Source: Glandiceps talaboti
Lineage: Eukaryota; Hemichordata; Enteropneusta; Spengelidae
DNA: 64,000 nt
Assembly (NCBI RefSeq): GCF_964340395.1
Contig: NC_135549.1
Span: 4,819,501-4,883,500 of the forward strand
Direction of reading: 5' to 3'
How positions within the stretch are numbered: position 1 is the first letter of the stretch; every line of letters begins with the position of its first letter. Under the pieces are notes generated by a model. It did not search any database. It was not told the origin of the DNA and saw only the letters and a list, made by a program, of their open reading frames with translations. This document shows, in pieces, positions 36,604 to 53,235 of the stretch. The position numbers and the translations under genes were made by a program.

Positions 36604-36680
36604 TGAATTCTGACTATCAATATCAGGGTTGTCGAGATTGGGGAGAATGTGAATGCAGTTTTGACATTGGCCAGTCTGAT
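36604..36680 (+). CDS. Possible first exon of a divergent gene (weak)
   Basis: An ATG opens 26 codons (begins MNSDYQYQG, contains CRDWGECECSFDIG) before a donor-like GGTAAATATG. It starts 160 bp from the minus-strand ATG at 36443, so a shared bidirectional promoter is conceivable. No following exon is recognisable. It could be chance. Confidence 0.18.
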
Positions 36681-37118
36681 GGTAAATATGTCATTTTTTT
36701 TAACAGTTTAGTTCAGAAATGTACGTAGAAATGTACTACAATGCAATCATTAGACAAAAGATGTGGATGTTTATTATTCTGGTTGTTAGTGGAATCGATG
36801 TTCCCATAGAAACAACACTTTCGAAGATATATAAGAAATGCCAGGAAATTCGTCCACCTAAATGTCTTGGATAATGCGATCCTAAGTTCGTTTATCCCAA
36901 GACTGGGTTTAGTATTGAAAAGAAAAGGTCGTACCAATTCCAGGAGCATTGTTTAAGGAGTGTCTCATCTTTATCTTCATGGTGAATCTTTCCTTGGCAC
37001 GCGCCCTCTGTGAACGAATGGAAGACATGCGTTTGATACAGTATAAGTGATGCTCTTTATGGTCAGTATATAGTTGGGTTACTCAATAAGATGGTCAGGA
37101 TCATTCAGTATGTTTATT

Positions 37119-37244
<126 letters not shown>

Positions 37245-37910
37245 AATACCCATCATCGCATACCGTACACCAGCCACAGTAGGTGCAATTTTACATCATA
37301 ACAAACTTAAACACGCCAAATTCGACCAGACAACGTGGGCTGCAAACCTTGTAAAACTGCAAGATGTAATTGTTGTTCTATATCAAAGAACATTCCCCAT
37401 CAAAGATGCAAATCTTAATAGCAATGTAATTTACGCCCTCTCCTGCTGGACAAGCAATATACAGTATATCGGGAACTGTTCCACAAAAGCCGCAATGGTC
37501 ATCTTTCCAGTATCAGGACAAACAAAGCAGACAGGTCTCCATTTGTAGTACCCCATTTCAGGACACCGGGACATTCTCTACAAGACAACGCTCTTAAAGC
37601 TACAATACTATGCCTTATTCGAGGTTTTGATACGAACACTACTAAACAATTAGAAAGTCTATGGATTAATAGAGCTGGAACCCTACGTCCCAAAGGACTT
37701 AGTGACTATGAACCATCTGGCATACAAAACTGACCATGTTCTTTATTTACCACTTAATTTATTCGACATTTCCATTTGATCACATGACTGTATTTTCCAT
37801 TTGTTTGGACATGCGTAGTTCATTTGCTAGTAATCATGTGTTTGTCATATCTTGAAGAAGGTGTGCTAGACCCATCGAAACGTCGCTAATAAATATATTG
37901 AATTTCACTT
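37245..37910 (+). mobile_element. Penelope-like retroelement remnant with GIY-YIG domain
   Basis: The decayed 3' end of a Penelope-like element. From 37250 the frame reads [20 protein letters not shown], the usual lead-in to the endonuclease. It then reads NVIYALSCWTSNIQYIGN, where VIY and YIG are the two strands that name GIY-YIG nucleases. After the codons STKAA (about 37490) the frame shifts once and resumes as HLSSIRTNKADRSPFVVPHF, RTPGHS, ending SDYEPSGIQN and TGA near 37732. The reverse transcriptase domain is absent. The non-coding tail contains TTGAAGA, GACCCATC and GAAACGTCG near 37852-37885, the kind of block found at Penelope-like termini. One frameshift makes it a pseudogene. Confidence 0.8.
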
Positions 37911-37982
37911 TGGATTGGAAGTAAGGTCGACACTACTACCTGTTCAAGCCAAGTCACACATATACATGTATATATATACAAC

Positions 37983-38025
37983 GTTGTCTGAAGATCGCTC
38001 GAAGCGTGAAACTCTGAGTAACGAC
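37983..38025 (+). ncRNA. Candidate hammerhead ribozyme motif
   Basis: The core CTGAAGA (37988-37994) fits CUGANGA. A 4-bp stem II CGCT/AGCG with CGA loop (37996-38006) follows, then GAAA (38008-38011). A very short stem III (ACT paired with AGT, 38011-38019) leaves A at the cleavage position (38020). Stem I is GTTGT (37983-37987) with ACGAC (38021-38025), five pairs with one G-U. Weak points are a U-U opposition below stem II and the tiny stem III; a tiny stem III is a known trait of hammerheads in Penelope-like elements. It lies just beyond the Penelope-like remnant, consistent with that origin. Activity is untested. Confidence 0.5.
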
Positions 38026-38124
38026 TTATTACATCCTTATTCTTTTGAATTATAAGTCTATAATGCTTTGTTAGTAATATGTGCATCGAGCACAGTTCTC
38101 TCCAGCGAGACACTTATATTCATA

Positions 38125-40201
<2,077 letters not shown>

Positions 40202-40202
40202 A

Positions 40203-40267
<65 letters not shown>

Positions 40268-40446
40268 GTATGTATGTATGTATGTATGTATGTATGTATG
40301 TATGTATGTATGTATGTATGTGTGTATGTATGTATGTATGTATGTATGTATGTATGTATGTATGTATGTATGTGTGTGTGTATGTATGTATGTATGTATG
40401 TATGTATGTATGTATGTATGTATGTATGTATGTATGTATGTATGTG
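40202..40446. repeat. (GTCT)n-(ATGT)n compound microsatellite
   Basis: About 60 bp of GTCT units convert through TATCTGTATG into about 175 bp of ATGT units with interruptions. Its six overlapping open frames are artefacts. Confidence 0.96.
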
Positions 40447-43400
40447 GGTGTAACAACCCCATTACACGTATTTAAATCTTAATCTCTGTGACACTAGTTT
40501 ACTTGTGTCGTAAGAATAATTAATTTTGCATCAAATGCAATCATCACACGGCCTTGTTGTACTCTAAGCCTTTTTATTAACTATTATTACGAGGACTGTA
40601 ACATTACATGTACCCCTTCTAATAGTCATAAATTGTGTATACAGTATATTGGATTGTACATGGTTTCTTTACAGTATTTAAACTAAAATAAAACATAGCC
40701 CAAGTGAATACCTTAAATCATCACTGAAGGGGAAACCACTGTATGTACGTTACCTTATTACTAGCCAGTTTACTGTACCCGGTCCACCCCACCCCCAACA
40801 CCAACCCACTGTACATGTTAAGGTTCCAAGATAGATATGCAGTGTCTTAGCAACCATCAGCCAACACATCATACACATAATTAATTACATGTATATACGG
40901 TACTATTAGTTGGATTACAAAACGTGGGGAAGATTTTTTTTTATAAATTGCAATCATTCTACGATACCATGAAATGCGTTCAACCCCGACTTATACATGC
41001 TAGATGCGTCTTAAGTATGTTACGAAATTACTAAAAGTTTAAATTGTTGTTACAGAAATGTCAACAGTCTCATAACAACCGTTAAATGGTGTGTATTATA
41101 GGGGCTACTGTCAGTTTACGAACAATCAAGAACTAACTGTTAACAATATCAAAATTCCACCAAAACCATGAAACCACAAAGGAGTTCAATATGGGCTCAT
41201 TTTACTCCAAAGGCAACTTTTTAAACAATTACTCAGATTTTATCATCAAAAAGAAAATTTTCGCCTGGACATGATTTTAGCAATTAATGCGTACACAATA
41301 TATCGTGAGTTACAGGCTAGTGTCACGTGGAACCCTTTGGGTACGCTATTGTTATTCACTTCTACCATTGTAAGCAAATGACTGTTTATACGCACACTAA
41401 GTACATGTGTCAAGATGACGCAGAAATGAAGGGTAACATGTGTCCGAACGTAAAATCAACTAGCCCAGAAGGAACAGTGCCATTCTGATTGTATAAGTCC
41501 TAGAGTGGTCACTAAAACCATGGATGTATTAATAAACTAATACAGCCATTCTAACACATATTGGACTTTGTAGTAGTAAGACACTATTACACGCAGTTGC
41601 CTTCATTCTCACACCACTTTTAGTAGTCTGAGCTTCATTATACATTTTGTATTTTGACCCAGGTTAACAGTCTATGATTTGAAAAAAGTTACGTCACTAT
41701 AGCTATTTACTTGTATACACAGCCTACTATGCTTGGAGACTCTTGTCCTCGGCATGTGTGTTTATTAGTTCTTCAATTCCACGAGTGTGTGTTCTAATCT
41801 TCCATATCAATGGGCAACTGGGTTGATATATGGAGGTGTACACAAAGCAACCAGTCGCTCGTAACGATATCAAATGACGGGTCTTATTTGTCAAAACCAC
41901 CTATACGTTATGGGTTACCGGGTAAAGATTTCGCTAATTGTTGACAAAGAAAAAAGCTCCAATTATTTCGTCTTTATTGGGTGAATTGTACGACGACTTG
42001 ATTAGTAATCGTAGATCCAAACAATCGTTGTTCAACAAATAACTTGGTAGGCTTTGGTTTCGTGTGATCATGGAGTTGTAAAGGGAGACCTTATATACCT
42101 GGCTCCATGGTGTGATTAAGAAATCGTGGTCTGCAATGCGTCACATCACAGTATTGTGAATCCATATTATTAGTCTAGTTCCTATTTCGTTACAATTTAC
42201 TGATAAGCGTAAACCATAACAACTCGTTTAAAGTTGTGTGGTAGGGATAGGTTCTGGAATAATTATCTAACTTGTCTGGGTATCACTAAATTCTACAGTG
42301 CTAAACATCTGTGATACAACATACAATAAATCGTACAGTTTTGAAAGACTTAAATAATTGTTTGTGGCGTGAAGGGACATATTCTATCAACACACAGGTG
42401 TACGACAACGAGTAGTCACAGTGACAACCATCATATGTTAGACACGTGTTGCCAGGTTGCAGGTTTTACTAACAAGTGTGTTCTAGCGCTAGCTGTGCGT
42501 AGTATATCAACTGTGCAAACACATATTTTGCCTGGTTTCTTCTCACCCTGGCAAGTACAACGAAATCTTGACATGTACGTGAGAACAGCGACCGAAACTT
42601 TGTACGGTGTATTTGACCCTCTCGTATTACCCGCTGTATTCGTTATATTATGTTTTATATATGACACTTACCTGCCGTAGTTTCAAGGTACAAGTTGACG
42701 TACGCCTGTTGCATTTGTCATTGTGGCAACTACACTGGACGGCAGGAACGCAGTGCATGTAGTGACTATAAATGTTACAGGGTACCTGTGTTGTCTAGCA
42801 ATCGGTGGGATTGTTACCGTAGTGTAGCGGACTGCTGTAGGTCATCGTTTCCAATCACAGCGCACTGATTTCATTGGCTGTTATTTGTTATTCGTCTATC
42901 CTTTGTCATTCAGTTTAACAACTGAATTGTTAGCCGCCATTTAAAACTGCTGTCCGTAGCGACAATACCATTCATCCACAGGCGCTAACCCTCGAGGCTA
43001 TCTAACACACTAATTGAAGCCATGGCGTGAATATTAAAATACAACTGAAATATATACTATGGTGCAACTTCATAGTGTCATGTCCTATATGCTGCAATAT
43101 AATGTTATTGTGCAACTTTGATACTCGAAGCTTGCTTCTAGATTCTAAGATGCTTCAGGTCTTGTAATTGTAAATACCACCAATAGTTTAACTGATAACA
43201 GTTTAATTAATTGAAAAGGCAATCAATGAATTAAATATTTATCACGACTCAATCAAATATCGGATATACGAACTGTGTAAGTCCTCTCAAGGCCACTACC
43301 CGCGATCGTTGACAGTTCGTTTTATTAAAATGGTAATATACGAGAGATTACATGTAAATGTTTTCATCACGTGCACAGTCTGGAAATGCAAGGAATTGAA

Positions 43401-43919
43401 AATAATTTACAGCAATTATATGTAGTGTGTTAATTGGTACATTAGGTTGGCTGAATTTGGTTAGGTTTATTATAAGGTAAAAAATGGAGATATTTTGTTC
43501 TGCTCCTTTCTCAGACTGTTTCCTTACGGTCGCCAGTATCACTGATTACGTATGTAGACGGTACATATTTCAATACGTCCCAGTGTATGTACACTGTGCT
43601 CCTATCATGCAGGATGGAATTAATTATTTTGCAAACTATTGCACTTTTATCCTTTAGAATGGCGCCTTTGTATGGACTTAACGAAATTGATTTAGTGAAT
43701 GGCAACACAAGTCTGACTCAGCATTTCTTGCTGTTGTAAACTTCAGATTCTCAATCGACTGCAGATCCAGTGGGAAATTTAAAGCTTGTAGTCTAGTATC
43801 CAAATCCCCCGTGCACGTTAAATCATTGAAGAATGCTATAGATTACTACACCTTTAGAATTATATTATACACACGCTAGTTCATTAAAAACGTATCTTGG
43901 CAATCGACAACTTGAACAC
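40447..43919. other. Intergenic, no supported gene
   Basis: I read both strands here and find no exon with convincing homology. The opposed frames at 42369-42680 (+) and 42431-42667 (-) overlap one another and look like chance. Confidence 0.5.
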
Positions 43920-43920
43920 G

Positions 43921-46285
<2,365 letters not shown>

Positions 46286-46336
<51 letters not shown>
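46286..46336. repeat. (TA)n microsatellite
   Basis: About 50 bp of TA repeat. Confidence 0.95.
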
Positions 46337-46342
<6 letters not shown>

Positions 46343-46420
46343 CATATAATCTTTATATATATGAAATATATATATAGCTGGGTATATGTATGTGCCTGAG
46401 CGTCTGGGTCAGGGTATATA

Positions 46421-46477
<57 letters not shown>

Positions 46478-46482
46478 CTGTA

Positions 46483-46514
<32 letters not shown>
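46421..46514. repeat. (GTCT)n microsatellite
   Basis: About 23 GTCT units with two point interruptions, 0.7 kb upstream of the SLC7 ATG. Confidence 0.95.
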
Positions 46515-47221
46515 AAAGAAAATGTTGCTTCCCATCCACAGATTGAACACAATATAAGATATCAGGACTCAGTGACGTATATCACAAATCTTCATTCAAC
46601 GTAATTCTCTTGTCTATATACACGTAAAATATTCGATTGGGTACACTCTCTTTTTTGTTCCGGTTGGAGACGATATGTGATTCCAGACGATCCGTGTGCC
46701 CACTCCAATTTTTTTACCTACTCCCCTTGTCATGGACATGCGCAATGGACATTGCAAAGATTCATCTGTATCTTATCAATCTGTAACTATTTATTTTATT
46801 AGAAATATGTATCTTGTATATCGCAAAGGTTACTGTCGATTTACATTGTTTGTTAATCATTGAAGGCGTCACAAAGTGACTTAGTTAAAGAATAACTCAC
46901 AATCCCGCCAATAGTACATCATGTCATACCTGAGCGTGACATGTACAAGATATACCAATCATTGCGACTGCTCAGACGACAGTGTGGGACGCGACTCTTT
47001 GTGCACGACAAAACACCTGCGTTTGTTTCCATTTCTAAAACTTCGATCCCACTTCAGTATCTCTCATTCTTTTTTATCTACTGTATGTCTACTGAAGTAA
47101 TACCCTATGAAATGAATTCACGGGAACAATCTGTTTGACAACTTCTGTTATTGTATTTCCTACATACTCACGAGATTACATCATATAAACTGTATGTACA
47201 ACACTTTATAATAAGGTAAAA

Positions 47222-50200
47222 ATGACGGAGAACTCTACAAACGAAGATGCGGGAACAAGGTACAGAGGGAGCACTGAAAAATCTGGTGCAAATGGACTGG
47301 ATGTATCAGAACTACAGAACAATGAGGTCGGTGAAAATATTAAAACTAATGACGATGGAGACGGTGTTGCGATGAAAAAAGAAATCAACCTGTTTTCCGG
47401 AATTTGTGTTGTTATGGGCTGTATCATTGGCTCGGGAATTTTTATATCACCAAAAGGCGTATTGGAATACAGCGGATCTGTCGGTACGGCGTTAATAGTG
47501 TGGTCAATATGTGGTGTTGTGGCATTTCTCGGAGGTCTGTGTTACGCAGAACTTGGTTCATCCATCCCTAAATCGGGTGGGGAGTACACATACCTCAACG
47601 AGGCTTTCGGACCAACATTAGCTTTCCTGATGCTTTGGGTAAATTTTGTTATTGTCGCACCTGGTGATATTGCCATCATTTCACAAACATTTGCCATTTA
47701 TGCTGTTGTGCCGTTCTACGGAGAATGCGATCCACCACGCTGGGCTGTCGTTCTTATATCAGAGGCGTGTATTCGTAAGTATTGCTGCGTTTTAATGATT
47801 AATGATACATTGATGATTACCGAGTGTGATATAGGAATACTATAGACTGTACGATACGTCGTGTTATTCAGCCCAATCAGGCTTCTTAACTTATATTAAA
47901 CTTGTGGTCTAACCACAGTTGTGAAGGTATAAATCGTAACGATACTGTATTGGAACTAGACTACCCACCCACAGAAATCACCGTGTGTGAAGCACGTTCA
48001 TTAAAATTTTCAACAAAGGAATGAAGAAGCAGCCCTCGTGGAATATTGACAGTAGAATGTATATGTACACATCGATATGGTTGCATCATAATATCAAAGG
48101 TTATATTTATATTAGGGGTGTTGTATGATAAAGTCATTCATCAGTAATACACCTTGTAAATGTGGTATCAACTAATAGATACCAAGACAAACACTAAAAG
48201 ACGTTCACCAGATAGTAGGGACCACTAAATCAAAAGTCGTGATGGTATATTGTAATTTTCAACTGATACAACACTATCCCAGTTTTCAACAATCTCACCA
48301 CCAACCACCATCACCATCCCCACTCCCACCATCAGCTCCACCACCACCACCACCACCTCCACCACTATCACCACCAACTCTACAACCACCATCACCATCC
48401 CCACTCCCACCACCAGCTCCACCACCATTACCACTACCACTATCACCACCACCTCTACAGCCACCATCACCACCACCACCACCACCACTTCTACTACCAC
48501 CACGTACCCACCATGATCACACCGTCGTTGTCTTTGATATCATTCTAATCATCACCCCTACTCCCGCCCACCCCACTTCCCTAGGCCCTGCTCTTCTTCG
48601 TTCTAGCTTACTCCGCACTTTACATACACATTTTGTATTTTCACATGTTCAAGTCAATGTCATTCTTTGCATAGTATGCTTTCGTATGTACCCTTCTTGT
48701 TGATCAGTTTAATAACAGATCTCCTGACAAGAATTTGTATTTATCAAAATAAAGTTGTTATTGTACTTAATAGATAATGTTATAGCGAAATGAGCAGCCT
48801 GTAACCTAATATCAGGAAATTGTAAAGAAATACAACGTTCAACTTTGCATGTGTTTCTCCCATCTTAGTGTCACTTTTCCTTTTTTTAACAGTTTTGGTG
48901 TATGGATACAACTGTGTAACAGTCCGAGGTGCTACATGGGTTCAAAATGTGTGCACAGTGGCTAAAGTTATTGGTCTTGGAATCATTATAATTGCTGGTA
49001 TCGTTCTTCTATTTCAAGGTACTTATATAGACTGAAATGTACAATCGATGTTTTGACTTCAACTGACATACCTTATCATCTTAGAACACAAACAAAATAG
49101 TGCACCATAAGCTTATATCATTATTTGAATGAATCGCCATTTTTTATTCGATTTCTAAATCATATGAAGTTATGACAACAATCTTGTGTTTATGAGCAAG
49201 TAAGCTAAGCATTTCTGCACATGCGTCTTGTCATTTTGAACATAATGTTTTGTTCAACTAATAAGGTGATTGATTGCTGTATTTGTATTTGTATTTGTAT
49301 TTGTATTTGTATTTGTATTTGTATTTGTATTTGTATTTGTATTTGTATTTGTATTTGTATTTGTATTTGTATTTGTATTTGTATCTGTATTTGTATTTGT
49401 AGAATGTTACGTTCCCCTGTAGTCTAGCCGTACTATTCGAAAGTTTATATTTTAATTGTTGTTTAATCAGACTGTGTTTGTTATAAAAGATCATTCTATA
49501 CTAATTCTATTGTTTTCTTCTAAACCATAGGAAATACTGAATATCTTAATTTTGATGGACCCGGCACTGATCCAATTCGAATCTCATTGGCCTTCTATAA
49601 TGGTCTGTTTTCATTCGTTGGCTGGTAAGTGTAGTGTATACATGTGGTAAATTTTACAGTAGCTGTAGCTACCTGTAGATGTGTTGGGCTAACGCTGCTA
49701 CATTAATTCCGCAGACTTAATTTTGAGCTTTTGAATTTTCGCTCGTCCAAGTTGAAATAGTGTAGCGTTTTAGTCCTACACGTCTATAGGTAGGCTACTT
49801 TAACGCGGCAATGTTCTATATATAGCTCATACGCTAAATTAAGTTGTCTTGTTTTTGACCAAATAGCGTTGCAATAAATTGAGATAATAGCTTCCTCAAC
49901 TGGCTATAATCTAAATCTCATGTCATAATTTTAGGCTACTATACTGTGACCAGTGTTGAAGAAATCGCGTCAGCAGGTGTGTCAGTCATGAGACAGACAA
50001 TTTGAATTCTTGACCAATTATCACACTCACAGAGAGATCACAATATGGGTTAGATAGACGTAGATGAACTCGCATCTCTCATGCCCTCTCTGCGTGTGCC
50101 TGGTTGCTGTTATCAAGCAATTCTCATGATATGACTGCTAGAAAAAGATAACACTAATGATAAATATATAGACATTGACTGACACACTCGTATGGCATCA

Positions 50201-53059
50201 TGAAGCTAAAGTACTCCCCGGGAGTATGCCATGGGACTAGGTTTTGACGAACGGGCTGAGTGTACATGTGCTCCCGAAATCGTGACATTTCACAGACATC
50301 TTACGTGTACTTTCTCTCTTACCATAATACACAATTCGATAACGGTCATTCACCAACTGATTCCTGGACTCTAAAACTCGGTCAGAGAGATATTGAATAT
50401 GATGGCCAGGTGTATCATCATTGACCTTTGGTTCGGAGATTGTCACCATGATCGACATGTGTCATTCATTGTTAATGTGACAGACACTTCGATAAATATA
50501 CAATACATGTTGCTGACAATAAGTCAAAGTTCGTGATAGAGTTTCAACTTTGATGAACCCGTGCATCATCATCCTATCATCTCTACCTGTGGCTGTCATC
50601 AATGTGCCAAGGTTTAAATTCTACAATGATATCGCTCCTAGGAGAAGACAATACATTGCATATGTTTAATATATTTGTAGGTCGAAAAACACATTCCAGG
50701 GGTCTTACTTGATTAGTTTATTATGATGGTATTTCTTTTAGATAACTGACCAGCAGGGCTTTAATACAGAGTCGTGTTAGTGCTATTCGTGGCATCGAAT
50801 CTCAAGATCGCTCTTACCACGGATAGCATTTAGACGTTAGTCGAGTGTTTAGACCCTCTCACAGTCCTCAGAGCTTCGCTTTACTAAAATTAAAGCTAAA
50901 CGAATTATTTTGTAAGTACCGATACCAGCTATATAACCGTACTCGAATATCCTTGTACTGTGCGCATCGACCATGATAGAGATAAGCATTCGATGACGTG
51001 TGACTGCGACGCACCGTGTTTTCGCTCGAGCTTCGCACAGCAGTACAAGGATATTCGAGTACGGTCATGGAGTACGTTATAGATGGTATCGGTACATACA
51101 TACAAACTAATTCGTTTAGCTTTAATTTTACCGTAATGCGAAGCTCCGAGGACCGTGAGAGAGTCTACTCGACTGTTACAATAGACTGACAGATCAGTCG
51201 TTGTGAGAGCGGTCAAATCTCCCTAGAGCAGGCTGATAAGAACGGACAGATGACTTCATTAATATTACAGTCTAGAGTAACATGCAAACATAAAATACTT
51301 CAGAGATATGGAATACATAATTCAAAATAGATTGTAACAGATAAACGGGTCACAATAAATAGAATCAACAAGTTTGCCAAATGTTCACAACACTTGTCAC
51401 TCCTTTCTAAGACCGTAAAAAACAAATAAAATCATTAAAGTGTTACCTACCTAATATTAATATGTTTTCTCACATTTCAATATTATTGTCATAGCACTTT
51501 ACAGTGAGCGTTGAACGTGATTTAGGACGTAACTTCAAAACGTAAAAGTGTCACGTGTTTCATCAAAAAGATACACGTATGTCATCAACATTGAAAACCT
51601 AAAATCCATTATCACTGTTCAACAATCATGCCATAACTATTACAATATTCATTAAATGAGTAGATATTAGCCTCGGTTTATCATAGTTTTTACTCGAAGT
51701 ACTGATCGTGATGTGAAGTATTGAAACAAGTGTAGAAATGTAACGTCTTTCTTTAAACAAACCACAAAGTCATTGAAAATGGAATTATTTATAACCTTCT
51801 CAGAATTAAACTAAATATCAAGAAATCTAATGTCTGGCATTATTTTATTTGTATAGGTCATGTCTAAATGCATTAACAGAGGAACTGAAGAACCCAGTAC
51901 GAGACTTCCCAATAGCTGCAGTGGTGTCTATGTCACTGGTTACTGTCGTATACGTCTTGACTAATATTGCATATTTCGCTGCCATGTCACCGCAAGAATT
52001 GCTTTCGTCACCAGCGGTAGCTGTGGTAAGTGTGTTACCCAGTGTGAGTTACCTATACCTGTCCCATCCAGGACGACGAAAGCTATTTACATGTAATACA
52101 ATAATTTCTTTCCCCGAAACAGAGACCAGCGACAATGTATCGCTATAAGACCTTTTTACATTCAAATGTTGGATGGTTCAGTCAGTTTTATTTCATTCTC
52201 ATTTTTAATTGTCCAAAACACAGACCCCCAGGGGAGAGGGTTGATAAATATGTTACCCTTCGCCACCAGTCTAATTAGAGCACGTACCTCCGTCATAATT
52301 GCAGAACTGTGCATATAAATTACACACAGGTTTACCCGCAAGATGCACTATAAAACCTTGCACACATTTCAAATGTTAAAAGTACAATCAGTAACTGTTT
52401 GCATTTCCTTTTAAGACATAGGCTTATATTGAAGTGTTTTAACACTGTACTACGATTAAGTTCAAAAGTACATCGTCTTCGCACGTTTTGTTCCATACTG
52501 TATACACGTCAGTTCAGTTCAGATAAAGCAGACGTACATGCACTCTCGAGAACGGTTACTCTTTTAACAGAAGTCTGACTCGGTCAGTTTACGTTAGTAG
52601 CAATCTCTTATATTTACATGTACACTGCAATTTTACCCAAACAGAGTAACATAAATTTGAAAAGCGGTTTCATCATTTTGTTTTCAGACATTTGGTGACA
52701 AAGTTCTTGGAAATTTTGCCTGGTTAATGCCTCTTGCTGTTGCTCTATCTACATTTGGTGCAACGAATGGTAATGTATTGTCTCTATCAAGGTAAGGACT
52801 GTACTTTTTGTTGCCAAACTTTAAAATATCTAGATTTAAATTACCATTTTGGTCACGTGACTGGACATATGAGCAAATATTTGACTTTATACCAATGTTA
52901 TGGATTCAGCTAAGCCAGAGCGAATTAATCGTCTTGGTTGGAACACTTCTTGGTTGCTATAGATGTCCATAGAAACTGCTTATACATTTTATCAGGCGTA
53001 TATATATCAGTGATCATTGTAACATAGGAATACATGACTGTATATACAGGTCATATATG

Positions 53060-53150
<91 letters not shown>

Positions 53151-53180
53151 GTGCGTGTGTGTGTGTGTGTGCGTGTGCGT

Positions 53181-53235
<55 letters not shown>

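Noticed and set aside
40202-40446. CRISPR-like array
   Set aside because: A simple tetranucleotide repeat without spacers, in a eukaryotic genome.
42369-42680. 103-codon + strand frame with a hydrophobic C-terminus
   Set aside because: Overlaps an equally long minus-strand frame, no splice sites or recognisable motif.
48239-48703. Proline-rich 154-codon frame
   Set aside because: Translation of a CCA minisatellite inside a well-supported SLC7 intron.
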